Shown here in pieces: positions 16,331 through 24,975 of a stretch of DNA of 64,000 nucleotides. Made by a program: the position numbers and the translations under genes. The stretch is from Micromonospora sp. LH3U1 (GTDB lineage: Bacteria; Actinomycetota; Actinomycetes; Mycobacteriales; Micromonosporaceae): assembly GCF_028475105.1 (NCBI RefSeq), contig NZ_CP116936.1:2356001-2420000 (forward strand), in the 5' to 3' direction. The number at the start of each line of letters is the position of its first letter. The stretch's first letter is position 1. The notes under the pieces are model-generated. The model was not told where the DNA came from, ran no database searches, and saw only the letters and a list, made by a program, of their open reading frames with translations.

Positions 16331-17584
16331 CTATCTGCGTCGGTGGTAGTGGTTGCGGCGAGGGAGTTGGTCCGGGTGGAGCCAGGCGGGTGGGCGGAAC
16401 TCGGGGTGGCCGTCGCCGCCGAGCTGGACGGCCCAGTCGCTGTGGTGGATGTGTCGGTGGTGGTGGCCACAGAGCAACACGGCGTTGTCGAGGCTGGTGG
16501 GACCGCCGTCGGCCCAGTGCCGGATGTGGTGGGCGTCGCACCAGCGGGGCGGGCGGTCGCAGCCGGGGAAGGCGCAGCCGCGGTCGCGCAGCACCAGGGC
16601 GCGTCGTAGTGGGCCGCTGATGAGGCGGCGTTGCCGGCCGACGTCGAGGACCTGACCGGCTTGGCCGAGGATGGCGGGCAGGATGGCCGCGTCGCAGGCG
16701 AGTCGGCGCACCGCGTCGGCGCTGAGGTGCCCGCCGGTGTCCAGCGTGCCCGTGTCGAGCTGCTGACGCAGGACGTCGTAGGTGGCTGTGACGACGAGTT
16801 GGGAGCGGTCGCCGCCGTTTTCGGGCAGTTCGCCGGTGCACAGGGTGAGTCGGCAGACGTCGGCGAGGGCGTCGTGGCGGCGTTGCCCGGCGGTGCGGGT
16901 GTCGTCGGGCCCAGCGGGCGTGGTGAGCGGGTCGATGGCGGTGCGGAGCAGGGCGGCGGCTTCGGTGTCGAGGATGCCAGTGAGGCGTATTCGACCGTCG
17001 GGCTGCTCGCTGATGGTGAGGTGCCGGTCTAGGGCGGCCCGCGACTCCTGGGCCCGCAGCGCCGCCTCGGCGGCCGCGTCGGCGATGTCGGGGGCTACGT
17101 GGTCGAGGATCCGCGTGCCGAGCCTGCGTAACTGGGTGGCGTCGAACTGCGCCGCCCAGTCGACGAGGACACCGACGGCCTTGTCGGCGGCCTGCGCCCC
17201 GGCGGCGGTATGCACGGTCTGGACCGTTTCGGCGATGACCCGAATCTGCTCCGCGTTAACCGAACCACCGGCCAACGCGTCTCGCACTCCGGCGGGGGCG
17301 GTGTCGAGCATCGCGGCCAACTCGACCAGTCGGCGGGCGGCGCCGACGCCGAGCCGTAACCGGTCCCGCAGCCACACGGCCGTGCAGGAGGCCCCCTGCG
17401 TGGTCGCGGTGCCTCGACCATCCAGCTCCCGGACGAGGGTGAGCTTCACCGCGGCCAGGCGTTGCTCAAGGCGGTGCGTGGCGTCCAAAGCCGCGACGAG
17501 ATCAGGCTCGGAAGCGGCCCACGCGGTCGTGTCGAAGCAGGCCACCACTGCGGCCTCCGCTTGCTCCAACGCATCGATCACCAC
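16331..17584 (-). CDS. DUF222 / HNH endonuclease domain protein
   Basis: A 417-aa protein starting at GTG 17584; a TAG stop two codons upstream rules out a longer form. Residues about 30-330 form the helical DUF222 region (QLRRLGTRILDHVAPD). The C-terminal HNH module (about 330-390) shows CAFPGCDRPPRWCDAHHIRHW with paired zinc cysteines, then GGPTSLDNAVLLCGHHHRHIHH. These DUF222-HNH proteins are a large multi-copy family in actinobacteria, often compared with 13E12-repeat proteins of mycobacteria. A nuclease role is inferred from the intact HNH residues; the biological role is not known. The gene stands alone between convergent and divergent neighbours and may be mobile or horizontally spread. 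Confidence 0.92.
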   Translation of the reverse strand: MVIDALEQAEAAVVACFDTTAWAASEPDLVAALDATHRLEQRLAAVKLTLVRELDGRGTATTQGASCTAVWLRDRLRLGVGAARRLVELAAMLDTAPAGVRDALAGGSVNAEQIRVIAETVQTVHTAAGAQAADKAVGVLVDWAAQFDATQLRRLGTRILDHVAPDIADAAAEAALRAQESRAALDRHLTISEQPDGRIRLTGILDTEAAALLRTAIDPLTTPAGPDDTRTAGQRRHDALADVCRLTLCTGELPENGGDRSQLVVTATYDVLRQQLDTGTLDTGGHLSADAVRRLACDAAILPAILGQAGQVLDVGRQRRLISGPLRRALVLRDRGCAFPGCDRPPRWCDAHHIRHWADGGPTSLDNAVLLCGHHHRHIHHSDWAVQLGGDGHPEFRPPAWLHPDQLPRRNHYHRRR

Positions 17585-17674
17585 CAGAGACTAGAACAGA
17601 CGTACGACAATTTCTGGTGCCGTTGTTGTGCTGCCGGGGGTCGGTCGTCGCGCCCACGGATCGGCTGGGTGACG

Positions 17675-17680
17675 TAGCCT
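17675..17680 (+). promoter_or_regulatory. putative -10 element of a leaderless transcript (inositol-phosphate synthase-like gene)
   Basis: TAGCCT ends seven bases before the ATG at 17688 and no Shine-Dalgarno sequence is present. The spacing fits transcription starting at the A of the start codon. Confidence 0.45.
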
Positions 17681-17687
17681 CCCGTCC

Positions 17688-18632
17688 ATGATCAAACGGG
17701 TGCGAGTTGCGGTTGTGGGTGTCGGTAACAACACCTCCGCGTTGGTGCAGGGAATTGCTCTGCACCGCCACAGCGGCAGTCTGGTGGGTGTCCGCAGGCC
17801 GATGATCGACGGGATCGGGGTGGATGACATCGACTTCGTCGCGGCTTTCGCCACATCCGAGGAGAAGATCGGCAGGGACCTGACCGAGGCGATCTTCCTG
17901 CCGCCCAACAATTTTCCACGGCTCGACTGCGATCTTCCGAGGGCGGATGTCCCCGTAACCAAGGGGCTTGTCGACGCGACCGAGGTGGACCGGGTGGCGG
18001 CAGCGCTGGCCGGGGCGGAGGTGCTGCTCTACTCGGCGCCGAGTGGCCGACCGGAGACCGCCACGGCGTACGCCGAGGCCGCCCACCGGGCAGGTGTCGC
18101 CTTCATCAACACCACCTCCGACCCGGTAGCCCGCGATCCGCGCTGGATGGACCGATTCGAGGCGGCTGGTCTGCCGCTGCTCGGCGATGACCTGGCCAGC
18201 CAGTTCGGCACCTCGGTGCTGCACAAGGCGTTGCTACGGCTGTTGGAGGAGCGGGGCCTCACTTTGGTCAGTTCCTACCAGGTCAATCTGGGCGGCACCG
18301 AGGACTTCCGCAACCTGGTCGAGAACCCGGACACCAAGAAGCGGTCCAAGCTCAACGCGTTGGCAGCGGATGACAAGGTTCAGGTGGCCCCGCTCGGTTA
18401 CCTGTCACAGCTGAAATCGCAGAAGGTGGCGCACCTCAACCTTGAGGCGCAGGGCTGGGGCGAGATGGCGGTGAGCCTCGACGTGAAACTGCAGGTGCAT
18501 GATCCGAGTGGTGCCGCAGGGGTCAACATCGACCTCATTCGCATCGCGGCCAGCGCGTTACGACGTGGGCAGGGCGGTCATGCTGCCGAGGCGACGTCGT
18601 TGCTCAAATCCCCGCCCGGAACGGCGATCTGA
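17688..18632 (+). CDS. myo-inositol-1-phosphate synthase family protein (short paralogue)
   Basis: A 314-aa protein that starts MIKRVRVAVVGVGNNTSALV, the NAD-binding Rossmann opening of inositol-3-phosphate synthase. DIDFVAAFATSEEKIGRDL, FINTTSDPVARDP, LGDDLASQFGTSVLHKAL and NLGGTEDFRNL follow the family order, and LVENPDTKKRSK carries the conserved active-site lysines. The actinobacterial Ino1 is about 360 aa, so this version is 45 or so residues shorter, mainly by loss of loops. The enzyme would isomerise glucose-6-phosphate to inositol-1-phosphate, the first step to phosphatidylinositol and mycothiol. The housekeeping ino1 is normally elsewhere, so a paralogous or specialised role is possible. 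It ends five bases from the 3' end of the convergent glgM-like gene. Confidence 0.88.
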   Translation: MIKRVRVAVVGVGNNTSALVQGIALHRHSGSLVGVRRPMIDGIGVDDIDFVAAFATSEEKIGRDLTEAIFLPPNNFPRLDCDLPRADVPVTKGLVDATEVDRVAAALAGAEVLLYSAPSGRPETATAYAEAAHRAGVAFINTTSDPVARDPRWMDRFEAAGLPLLGDDLASQFGTSVLHKALLRLLEERGLTLVSSYQVNLGGTEDFRNLVENPDTKKRSKLNALAADDKVQVAPLGYLSQLKSQKVAHLNLEAQGWGEMAVSLDVKLQVHDPSGAAGVNIDLIRIAASALRRGQGGHAAEATSLLKSPPGTAI

Positions 18633-18637
18633 AAAGA

Positions 18638-19849
18638 TCAGCTGACCGAGCGGTACACGTCGAGCGTCTGCTGGGCGATGGACTCCCAGGAGAAGTGCTC
18701 CACCGCGCGCCGCCGGCCGGCCTGGCCCAGCCGGGCGGTGCGTGCCGGGTCGGCGAGCAGCGTGTTGACCGCCGCCGCCAGGTCGGCGACGAACTTCTCC
18801 GGTGCCAGCGGTCGGCCGGAGCCGTCGGTGGCCTGCTCGATGGGCACCAGCAGACCGGTCTCGCCGTCGGCCACCACCTCGGGGATGCCGCCGGTGGCGG
18901 TCGCCACCACCGCCGTTTCGCAGGCCATCGCCTCCAGGTTGACGATGCCCATCGGCTCGTACACCGACGGGCAGGCGAAGACGGTCGCGTGCGTGAGCAC
19001 CTGGATCACCTCGGGCTTGGGCAGCATCTCGGCCACCCAGACCACCCCGGAGCGGTTGGCCCGCAGTTCGGCCACCAGATCCTCCACCTCGGCGGCGATC
19101 TCGGCGGTGTCCGGCGCACCGGCGAGCAGCACGAGCTGGGTGTCCGCCGGCAGCTCCCGGGCGGCCCGCAGCAGGTACGGCAGCCCCTTCTGCCGGGTGA
19201 TCCTTCCCACGTACACCACGCTCGGCCGGGACGGGTCGATGCCGAGGCGGTCGAGCACGTCGGTGCCCTGGTCCGGCGCGTACTGGACGGTGTCGATGCC
19301 GTTGTAGACCACCCGGACCCGGGCCGGGTCGATCTGCGGGTAGGCGGTGAGCACGTCGTTGCGCATTCCTCCGCTGACCGCGATCACGGCGTCGGCGGCC
19401 TCCATCGCGGTGCGCTCGATCCAGGAGGAGAGCGCGTAGCCGCCGCCGAGCTGCTCGGCCTTCCACGGCCGCAGCGGCTCCAGGCTGTGCGCGGTCACCA
19501 CGTGCGGCACCCCGTGCAGCAGCTTCGCGGTGTGGCCGGCCAGGTTCGCGTACCAGGTGTGGCTGTGCACCACGTCGGTGCCGGCCGTGCCGGCGGCCAT
19601 CTCCAGATCGACGCCCATCGTGCGCAGCGCGGCGTTCGCGCCGGTCAGGCCGGGCGGTTCGGCGTACGCGGTGACGCCCGGCTCGGTGCGCGGCAGACCG
19701 AAGCAGTGCACCCGTACGTCGGTGCGGTGGCGCAACTCCCGGGCCAGGTACTCGACGTGCACGCCGGCGCCGCCGTAAACCTCCGGCGGGTACTCACGGG
19801 TGAGCAGATCGACGCGCAGGGATCCGGTGGCCGGGGAGGAGTCGGTCAT
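18638..19849 (-). CDS. glgM: GT4 glycogen synthase / maltose-1-phosphate synthase (GlgM type)
   Basis: A 403-aa GT4 enzyme. The N-terminal domain opens DLLTREYPPEVYGGAGVHVE with the donor loop glycines. The C-terminal domain has VVYVGRITRQKGLPYLL and the E-x7-E signature YEPMGIVNLEAMACE. It is divergent from glgC, separated by 70 bases. The same divergent pair in Mycobacterium tuberculosis (Rv1212c/Rv1213) encodes GlgM and GlgC. GlgM uses ADP-glucose and glucose-1-phosphate to make alpha-maltose-1-phosphate, the donor for GlgE. GlgE is encoded 4.6 kb away, so GlgM function is favoured over plain GlgA glycogen synthase. The two activities are hard to separate by sequence alone, and many annotations call this family glgA. 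Confidence 0.88.
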   Translation of the reverse strand: MTDSSPATGSLRVDLLTREYPPEVYGGAGVHVEYLARELRHRTDVRVHCFGLPRTEPGVTAYAEPPGLTGANAALRTMGVDLEMAAGTAGTDVVHSHTWYANLAGHTAKLLHGVPHVVTAHSLEPLRPWKAEQLGGGYALSSWIERTAMEAADAVIAVSGGMRNDVLTAYPQIDPARVRVVYNGIDTVQYAPDQGTDVLDRLGIDPSRPSVVYVGRITRQKGLPYLLRAARELPADTQLVLLAGAPDTAEIAAEVEDLVAELRANRSGVVWVAEMLPKPEVIQVLTHATVFACPSVYEPMGIVNLEAMACETAVVATATGGIPEVVADGETGLLVPIEQATDGSGRPLAPEKFVADLAAAVNTLLADPARTARLGQAGRRRAVEHFSWESIAQQTLDVYRSVS

Positions 19850-19907
19850 GTGCGCACCCTAGTGCAGAAGAGTCCCCGTACGAGTGGTGAAGTGGGACGT
19901 GGGTGGA

Positions 19908-19913
19908 TAGCGT
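19908..19913 (+). promoter_or_regulatory. putative -10 element of a leaderless glgC transcript
   Basis: GATAGCGT precedes the glgC ATG, with TAGCGT ending six bases upstream of 19920 and no ribosome site between. The 70-base gap 19850-19919 must also hold the promoter of the divergent glgM-like gene. Confidence 0.48.
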
Positions 19914-19919
19914 CGGGGC

Positions 19920-21152
19920 ATGGCTGCCAAGGTGCTCGCGATCGTCCTGGCGGGTGGTGAGGGCAAGCGCCTGATGCCACTCACCACGGACCGGGCCAAG
20001 CCGGCCGTCCCGTTCGGCGGGATGTACCGCATGGTCGACTTCGTCCTCTCCAACCTGGCCAACGCCGGCTATCTGAAGATCGTCGTGCTGACCCAGTACA
20101 AGTCCCACTCCCTCGACCGACACATCACCAAGACCTGGCGGATGTCCACGCTGCTCGGCAACTACGTCACCCCGGTACCCGCGCAGCAGCGTCGTGGCCC
20201 GTGGTGGTTCGCCGGTTCGGCCGACGCCATCTACCAGAGCTTCAATCTGATCAACGACGAGCAGCCCGACTACGTGATCGTCTTCGGCGCCGACCACATC
20301 TACCGGATGGACCCGCGGCAGATGGTGGAGGACCACATCGCCTCCGGCGCCGCGGTGACCGTCGCCGGCATCCGTCAGCCGCTGTCGACCGCCGACCAGT
20401 TCGGCGTCATCGAGGTCGGCGAGGACGGCAAGCGGATCCGGGCGTTCCGCGAGAAGCCCACCGACGCGGTCGGCCTGCCCGACGCACCGGACGAGATCTA
20501 CGCCTCGATGGGCAACTACGTCTTCACCACCCGGGCGCTCTGCGAGGCGGTCGAGCGCGACGCGGAAGACAAGAGCAGCAAGCACGACATGGGCGGCAGC
20601 ATCATCCCGATGCTCGTCGAGCGGGGCGAGGCGAACGTCTACGACTTCCGCGACAACGAGGTGCCGGGCAGCACCGACCGGGACCTCGGCTACTGGCGCG
20701 ACGTGGGAACGCTCGACTCGTTCTACGACGCGCACATGGATCTGATCAACGTGCACCCCGTGTTCAACATGTACAACTTCGACTGGCCGATCTACACGGA
20801 GCAGCCGCCGTGGCCGCCGGCGAAATTCGTACACCAGTGGGGTGAGCGGGTCGGCCGGGCCGTCGGTTCGATGGTCTCCCCGGGCGTGGTGATCTCCGGA
20901 TCGCTGGTGGAAAACTCGATCGTCTCGCCGAAGGTGCGGGTGCACTCCTGGGCGCACGTCGAGGGCTCGGTGCTGATGGAGGGTGTCGAGATCGGCCGGC
21001 ACGCGGTGATCCGGCGGGCCATCCTGGACAAGAACGTGTTCGTCCCGGAGGGCGCCGAGATCGGCGTCGACCTGGAGAAGGACCGGCAGCGCTACACCGT
21101 CTCCGACAACGGCATCGTGGTGATCGGCAAGGGCCAGAAGGTCGAGCTGTGA
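19920..21152 (+). CDS. glgC: glucose-1-phosphate adenylyltransferase GlgC
   Basis: A 410-aa ADP-glucose pyrophosphorylase, the first committed step toward glycogen and maltose-1-phosphate. The nucleotide-binding signature [13 protein letters not shown] is at residues 10-22, with [10 protein letters not shown] following at 25-34. [11 protein letters not shown] carries the catalytic aspartate, and [20 protein letters not shown] and the EKPTDAV segment are in place. The C-terminal third is a left-handed beta-helix ([20 protein letters not shown]) that binds allosteric effectors in this family. The ATG at 19920 follows a leaderless-type promoter. pgm begins 31 bases downstream, so the two are probably one operon linking glucose-6-phosphate to ADP-glucose. 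Confidence 0.97.
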   Translation: MAAKVLAIVLAGGEGKRLMPLTTDRAKPAVPFGGMYRMVDFVLSNLANAGYLKIVVLTQYKSHSLDRHITKTWRMSTLLGNYVTPVPAQQRRGPWWFAGSADAIYQSFNLINDEQPDYVIVFGADHIYRMDPRQMVEDHIASGAAVTVAGIRQPLSTADQFGVIEVGEDGKRIRAFREKPTDAVGLPDAPDEIYASMGNYVFTTRALCEAVERDAEDKSSKHDMGGSIIPMLVERGEANVYDFRDNEVPGSTDRDLGYWRDVGTLDSFYDAHMDLINVHPVFNMYNFDWPIYTEQPPWPPAKFVHQWGERVGRAVGSMVSPGVVISGSLVENSIVSPKVRVHSWAHVEGSVLMEGVEIGRHAVIRRAILDKNVFVPEGAEIGVDLEKDRQRYTVSDNGIVVIGKGQKVEL

Positions 21153-21183
21153 CCACCCGTACTTCCCGCAGGAGGATCCCGCA

Positions 21184-22821
21184 GTGACCCATCCCCGTGC
21201 CGGCCAGCCCGCCCAGCCCGCCGACCTGGTCGACGTGCCGCGCCTGGTGACCGCCTACTACGCCGAGCACCCCGATCCCACGGACCCGGCGCAGCAGGTC
21301 TCCTTCGGCACCTCCGGCCACCGCGGCTCCAGCCTGCGCAACGCGTTCAACTCCGACCACATCCTGGCGGTCACCCAGGCGCTCTGCGACTACCGGCGGG
21401 AGCAGGGCCTCGACGGGCCGCTCTTCCTCGCCCGGGACACCCACGCGCTCTCCGCGCCGGCCGCCGTGGACGCCCTGGAGGTGCTCGCCGCCAACGGGGT
21501 CACCGTCCTGGTCGACAGCCGCGACGGCTACACCCCGACCCCGGCGCTGTCGCACGCGATCCTCACCCACAACCGGGGGCGTACCAGCGGGCTCGCCGAC
21601 GGCATCGTCATCACCCCGTCGCACAATCCGCCCGACGACGGCGGTTTCAAGTACAACCCCACCAACGGCGGGCCGGCCGACACCGATGTGACCCGGTGGA
21701 TCCAGGACCGGGCCAACGCCATCCTCGCCGCCGGGCTCAAGGAGGTCCGTCGGATCACCTACGCGCGGGCCCGGGCCGCCGACACGACCGGGGAGTACGA
21801 CTTCCTCGCCAACTACGTGGACGACCTGCCGGCGGTGATCGACATCGACGCCATCCGCGACGCCGGGATCCGGATCGGCGCGGACCCGCTGGGCGGGGCG
21901 AGCGTGGCGTACTGGGGTGAGATCGCCGAGCGGCACCGGCTGGACCTGACCGTGGTCAACCCGACGGTCGACCCGACCTGGCGGTTCATGACCCTCGACG
22001 GCGACGGCAAGATCCGGATGGACTGCTCCTCGCCGAACGCGATGGCGTCGCTGATCGCCGCCCGAGCCGACTACCAGATCTCCACCGGCAACGACGCGGA
22101 CGCCGACCGGCACGGCATCGTGACCCCGGACGCCGGCCTGATGAACCCCAACCACTACCTGGCGGTGGCGATCGGTCACCTGTTCCGCACCCGCACCGAG
22201 TGGGGTCCGGCGGCGGCGGTGGGCAAGACCCTGGTCTCCTCGTCGATGATCGACCGGGTCGCCGCCGACCTGGGCCGGCCGCTGTTGGAGGTGCCGGTCG
22301 GCTTCAAGTGGTTCGTGCCAGGTCTGCTGGACGGGGCGGTCGGCTTCGGCGGTGAGGAGAGCGCCGGGGCGTCGTTCCTGCGCCGCGACGGTTCCACCTG
22401 GACCACCGACAAGGACGGCCTGCTGCTCTGCCTGCTCGCCGCCGAGATCCTGGCCACCACCGGTCGCAGCCCGAGCGAGCACTGGGCGGAGCTGGCCGAC
22501 CGGTTCGGCGCACCCGCGTACGCCCGGATCGACGCCCCGGCCAGCCGGGAGCAGAAGGCCGTGCTCGCCAAGCTCTCCCCGGAGCAGGTCACCGCCACCG
22601 AGCTGGCCGGTGAGCCGATCACCGCGACGTTGACCACCGCGCCCGGCAACGGTGCGCCCATCGGCGGCCTCAAGGTCACCACCGAGTCCGGCTGGTTCGC
22701 CGCGAGACCCTCCGGCACGGAGGACGTCTACAAGATCTACGCCGAGTCCTTCCAGGGTCCGGAGCACCTCAGCCGTCTCCAGCAGGAGGCCAAGGACCTC
22801 GTCACGCAGGTTCTCGGCTGA
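21184..22821 (+). CDS. pgm: phosphoglucomutase (alpha-D-glucose phosphate-specific)
   Basis: A 545-aa phosphohexomutase that starts at GTG 21184, with AGGAGG nine bases upstream. The phosphoserine loop is [16 protein letters not shown] with S146. The metal loop [14 protein letters not shown] lies near residue 305. The sugar-binding loop GGEESAG and the phosphate-binding loop [16 protein letters not shown] come later in the normal order. The length fits the E. coli Pgm class rather than the shorter ManB/GlmM classes. It interconverts glucose-6-phosphate and glucose-1-phosphate and so feeds both GlgC and, with a suitable uridylyltransferase, nucleotide sugars for the adjacent polysaccharide locus. 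It ends before a strong bidirectional hairpin at 22890-22928. Confidence 0.97.
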   Translation: MTHPRAGQPAQPADLVDVPRLVTAYYAEHPDPTDPAQQVSFGTSGHRGSSLRNAFNSDHILAVTQALCDYRREQGLDGPLFLARDTHALSAPAAVDALEVLAANGVTVLVDSRDGYTPTPALSHAILTHNRGRTSGLADGIVITPSHNPPDDGGFKYNPTNGGPADTDVTRWIQDRANAILAAGLKEVRRITYARARAADTTGEYDFLANYVDDLPAVIDIDAIRDAGIRIGADPLGGASVAYWGEIAERHRLDLTVVNPTVDPTWRFMTLDGDGKIRMDCSSPNAMASLIAARADYQISTGNDADADRHGIVTPDAGLMNPNHYLAVAIGHLFRTRTEWGPAAAVGKTLVSSSMIDRVAADLGRPLLEVPVGFKWFVPGLLDGAVGFGGEESAGASFLRRDGSTWTTDKDGLLLCLLAAEILATTGRSPSEHWAELADRFGAPAYARIDAPASREQKAVLAKLSPEQVTATELAGEPITATLTTAPGNGAPIGGLKVTTESGWFAARPSGTEDVYKIYAESFQGPEHLSRLQQEAKDLVTQVLG

Positions 22822-22889
22822 CCGGCAGGGCTCCCGTTTCACCTCCGGGGTGAAGTGCGAACCATCCGCCCAGCGCTGACGGGCGACGC

Positions 22890-22928
22890 GGTACGGGGCC
22901 GACGCCGGGTGTGCGTCGGCCCCGTACC
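22890..22928. terminator. bidirectional hairpin terminator between pgm and the WbpM-like gene
   Basis: The 16-base arms GGTACGGGGCCGACGC (22890-22905) and GCGTCGGCCCCGTACC (22913-22928) are perfect reverse complements around a seven-base loop. The hairpin lies between two convergent genes, 69 bases after pgm and seven bases after the WbpM-like stop. There is no U-tract, as is usual in actinobacteria. Confidence 0.85.
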
Positions 22929-22935
22929 AGCGGAG

Positions 22936-24813
22936 TCAGCGTGCTAGCGGGATACCCCTGCGGCGGTCCGGGAGCGGGCTGGGCAGGATGCCGCAGAGCC
23001 GGGCGAGCTGGTCGGTCACCTTGTCTGGTTCGTCGAACGGGTCCAGTCCACTGACCTCGAAGGGGTCCAGGACGGGGACGGTCACGTGCGAGATCAGCGG
23101 GTGCAACGGCCGATGGTCGGCCTCCCCCTGGCCGAGAAGGTCCTCGTGCAGTTTCTCCCCGGGCCGCAGCCCGGTGTAGACGATCGGGACCGGACTGGCC
23201 GCCTGCTCCACCATGCGGCGGGCCAGATCGTCGATCCGTACCGGCTCGCCCATGTCGAGGACCAGGGCTTCCCCGGCGCGGCCGATGGCGGCCGCCTGGA
23301 GGACCAGGTGCACCGCCTCCTGCACCGTCATCAGGTACCGCGTCACGTTGGGGTCGGTGACGGTCAGTGGCTGCCTCGCCTCGATCTGCCGCTGGAAGGC
23401 GGTCACCACCGAGCCTCGGCTGCTCAGGACGTTGCCGAACCGGACGCTCAGGAAGGTGCCCGGGTAGGTCGCCGCGGCGTGCGCGGTCAGCATCTCGGTG
23501 ATGCGCTTCGAGTAGCCGAGCACGCTGATCGGGTCGGCGGCCTTGTCGGTGGAGATGTTGACGAAGCGAGCGACATCCCGGCAGGCCTCCAGGACGGTGA
23601 GGGTCCCCCAGACGTTGGTCTTGACCGCTTCCCCCGGATGACGTTCCAGCAGGGTCAGATGCTTCAGTGCCGCCGCGTGGAAGACGATCTCGGGTCGGCG
23701 GTCCCGCATGATGCGTCGGACACCTTCGTCGTCCCGAAGGTCGGCGAGGATGAGTTCGGGGCCGTCCAACAGCGCACGCCCGGTGAGCGACATCTGGAGG
23801 CTGTGCAGGGCCGACTCGTCCCGGTCGAGCATCATCAGCTCACCGGGGTTGGCGCGCATGATCTGCCGGCACAGCTCCGAGCCGATCGAGCCCCCGGCGC
23901 CGGTGACCAGAACGCGTCGGCCGGTGAGTCCGTTGTCGTCCAGGGTCAGATCGCCGACCACCTGGCGTCGGCCGAGCAGGTCACTGATCTGTACGTCCCG
24001 TACGTCGCTGACCGTGATCCGATGGTCCACCAGCTCCCGGACCGGCGGAAGCACCTTGAAAGCCGCGCCGCTTCGGAGGGTGGCCTCCCGGACCTCACGG
24101 ATCAGCGTGGCGTCGGCGTTCGCCACGGCGAAGATCACGGTGGTCGCCCCGGTGCTGCGGATCGCCCCGACGAGTTGGTGCCGGCTGCCCAGCACCGGGA
24201 CGCCGGCGATGCGCAGGTCGTATTTGCCCGGGTCGTCGTCGAGCGCGCCGACGGGCAGGTAACGGCCCTTCGGGTCGCCGAGCATCGCGCGGACCAGCCC
24301 CTGCCCGGCCTCGCCGAGGCCGAAGAGCAGCACCGGGGTCGCCGAACGGGCGTCGGGGCGCATGGCGCGGTCCCTTCGGTGCCGATGCAGGAGACGGAAG
24401 CTGAGCATCAGCAGCAGCGCCAGAGCACCACCGATCACGGGACTGCTGGCAGGTACCGGGCGCTCGCCGAGCGCGAGGAGGGAGACGAGGACGATCGCTG
24501 CCGTGGTGGCGGTGGTACCGGCGAGCCCACGGACCTCCTCGATGCTGCCGAGAGGTTGGCGACCGGAACGGATCCGGCGCAGCGCGCTGACGCCGACATG
24601 CAGCACGGCGGCGGCCCCGCCGAGCAGTACCGCGTTGACCGCCTGGTGGATGGTGAGAGCGAGCTCGTACCTCGCCCAGCCAGCGACCGTGAAACCTCCG
24701 ACCCACGCGAGGGCGTCGGCGGCGAGAAAGATGGCGGTCCGACGACGACTCACCCTGGCGCGGCCCATGGTCGTTGCTGTCGCTGGTTGGATCCGCTGTA
24801 TCTCTGGGGGCAT
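22936..24813 (-). CDS. WbpM/PglF-like UDP-GlcNAc 4,6-dehydratase (membrane-anchored)
   Basis: A 625-aa protein. The ATG at 24813 has GGAG six bases upstream; longer forms lack this. The N-terminal part has four hydrophobic segments (about residues 25-145). A CoA-binding-like Rossmann domain follows (PVLLFGLGEAGQGLVRAML). The catalytic extended SDR domain starts with LVTGAGGSIGSELCRQ (GAGGSIG at about 305-311) and has the STDK motif at about 421-424 in place of the usual SxnYxxxK serine/tyrosine. This architecture belongs to WbpM, CapD and PglF, which convert UDP-GlcNAc to UDP-2-acetamido-2,6-dideoxy-xylo-hexos-4-ulose, the precursor of D-QuiNAc, D-FucNAc or bacillosamine. Its product could prime the glycan built by the phosphoglycosyl transferase at 48486. 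Confidence 0.93.
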   Translation of the reverse strand: MPPEIQRIQPATATTMGRARVSRRRTAIFLAADALAWVGGFTVAGWARYELALTIHQAVNAVLLGGAAAVLHVGVSALRRIRSGRQPLGSIEEVRGLAGTTATTAAIVLVSLLALGERPVPASSPVIGGALALLLMLSFRLLHRHRRDRAMRPDARSATPVLLFGLGEAGQGLVRAMLGDPKGRYLPVGALDDDPGKYDLRIAGVPVLGSRHQLVGAIRSTGATTVIFAVANADATLIREVREATLRSGAAFKVLPPVRELVDHRITVSDVRDVQISDLLGRRQVVGDLTLDDNGLTGRRVLVTGAGGSIGSELCRQIMRANPGELMMLDRDESALHSLQMSLTGRALLDGPELILADLRDDEGVRRIMRDRRPEIVFHAAALKHLTLLERHPGEAVKTNVWGTLTVLEACRDVARFVNISTDKAADPISVLGYSKRITEMLTAHAAATYPGTFLSVRFGNVLSSRGSVVTAFQRQIEARQPLTVTDPNVTRYLMTVQEAVHLVLQAAAIGRAGEALVLDMGEPVRIDDLARRMVEQAASPVPIVYTGLRPGEKLHEDLLGQGEADHRPLHPLISHVTVPVLDPFEVSGLDPFDEPDKVTDQLARLCGILPSPLPDRRRGIPLAR

Positions 24814-24975
24814 GTACGACTCCCTGTCCTGTCCGTGGCCGACGGTGACCCAGGGCAGGTCAGGGGCCACGCACGTCCCCTAACTGCTTAGCGGAATATC
24901 GCCCTTCGATTCCGGTTTTCACATTTCTATGACCGGTTGTCTGATTTAACCTCGAAAGGTGCGACCAGTGCACCC

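Noticed and set aside
16331..17584. DUF222-HNH gene as part of a retron or homing intron
   Set aside because: No reverse transcriptase, intron boundary or interrupted host gene was seen; the protein has the normal DUF222-HNH layout.
20764..22842. 692-codon minus-strand reading frame opposite pgm
   Set aside because: pgm on the plus strand has every catalytic loop of its family; the opposite frame has none and is a composition artefact.
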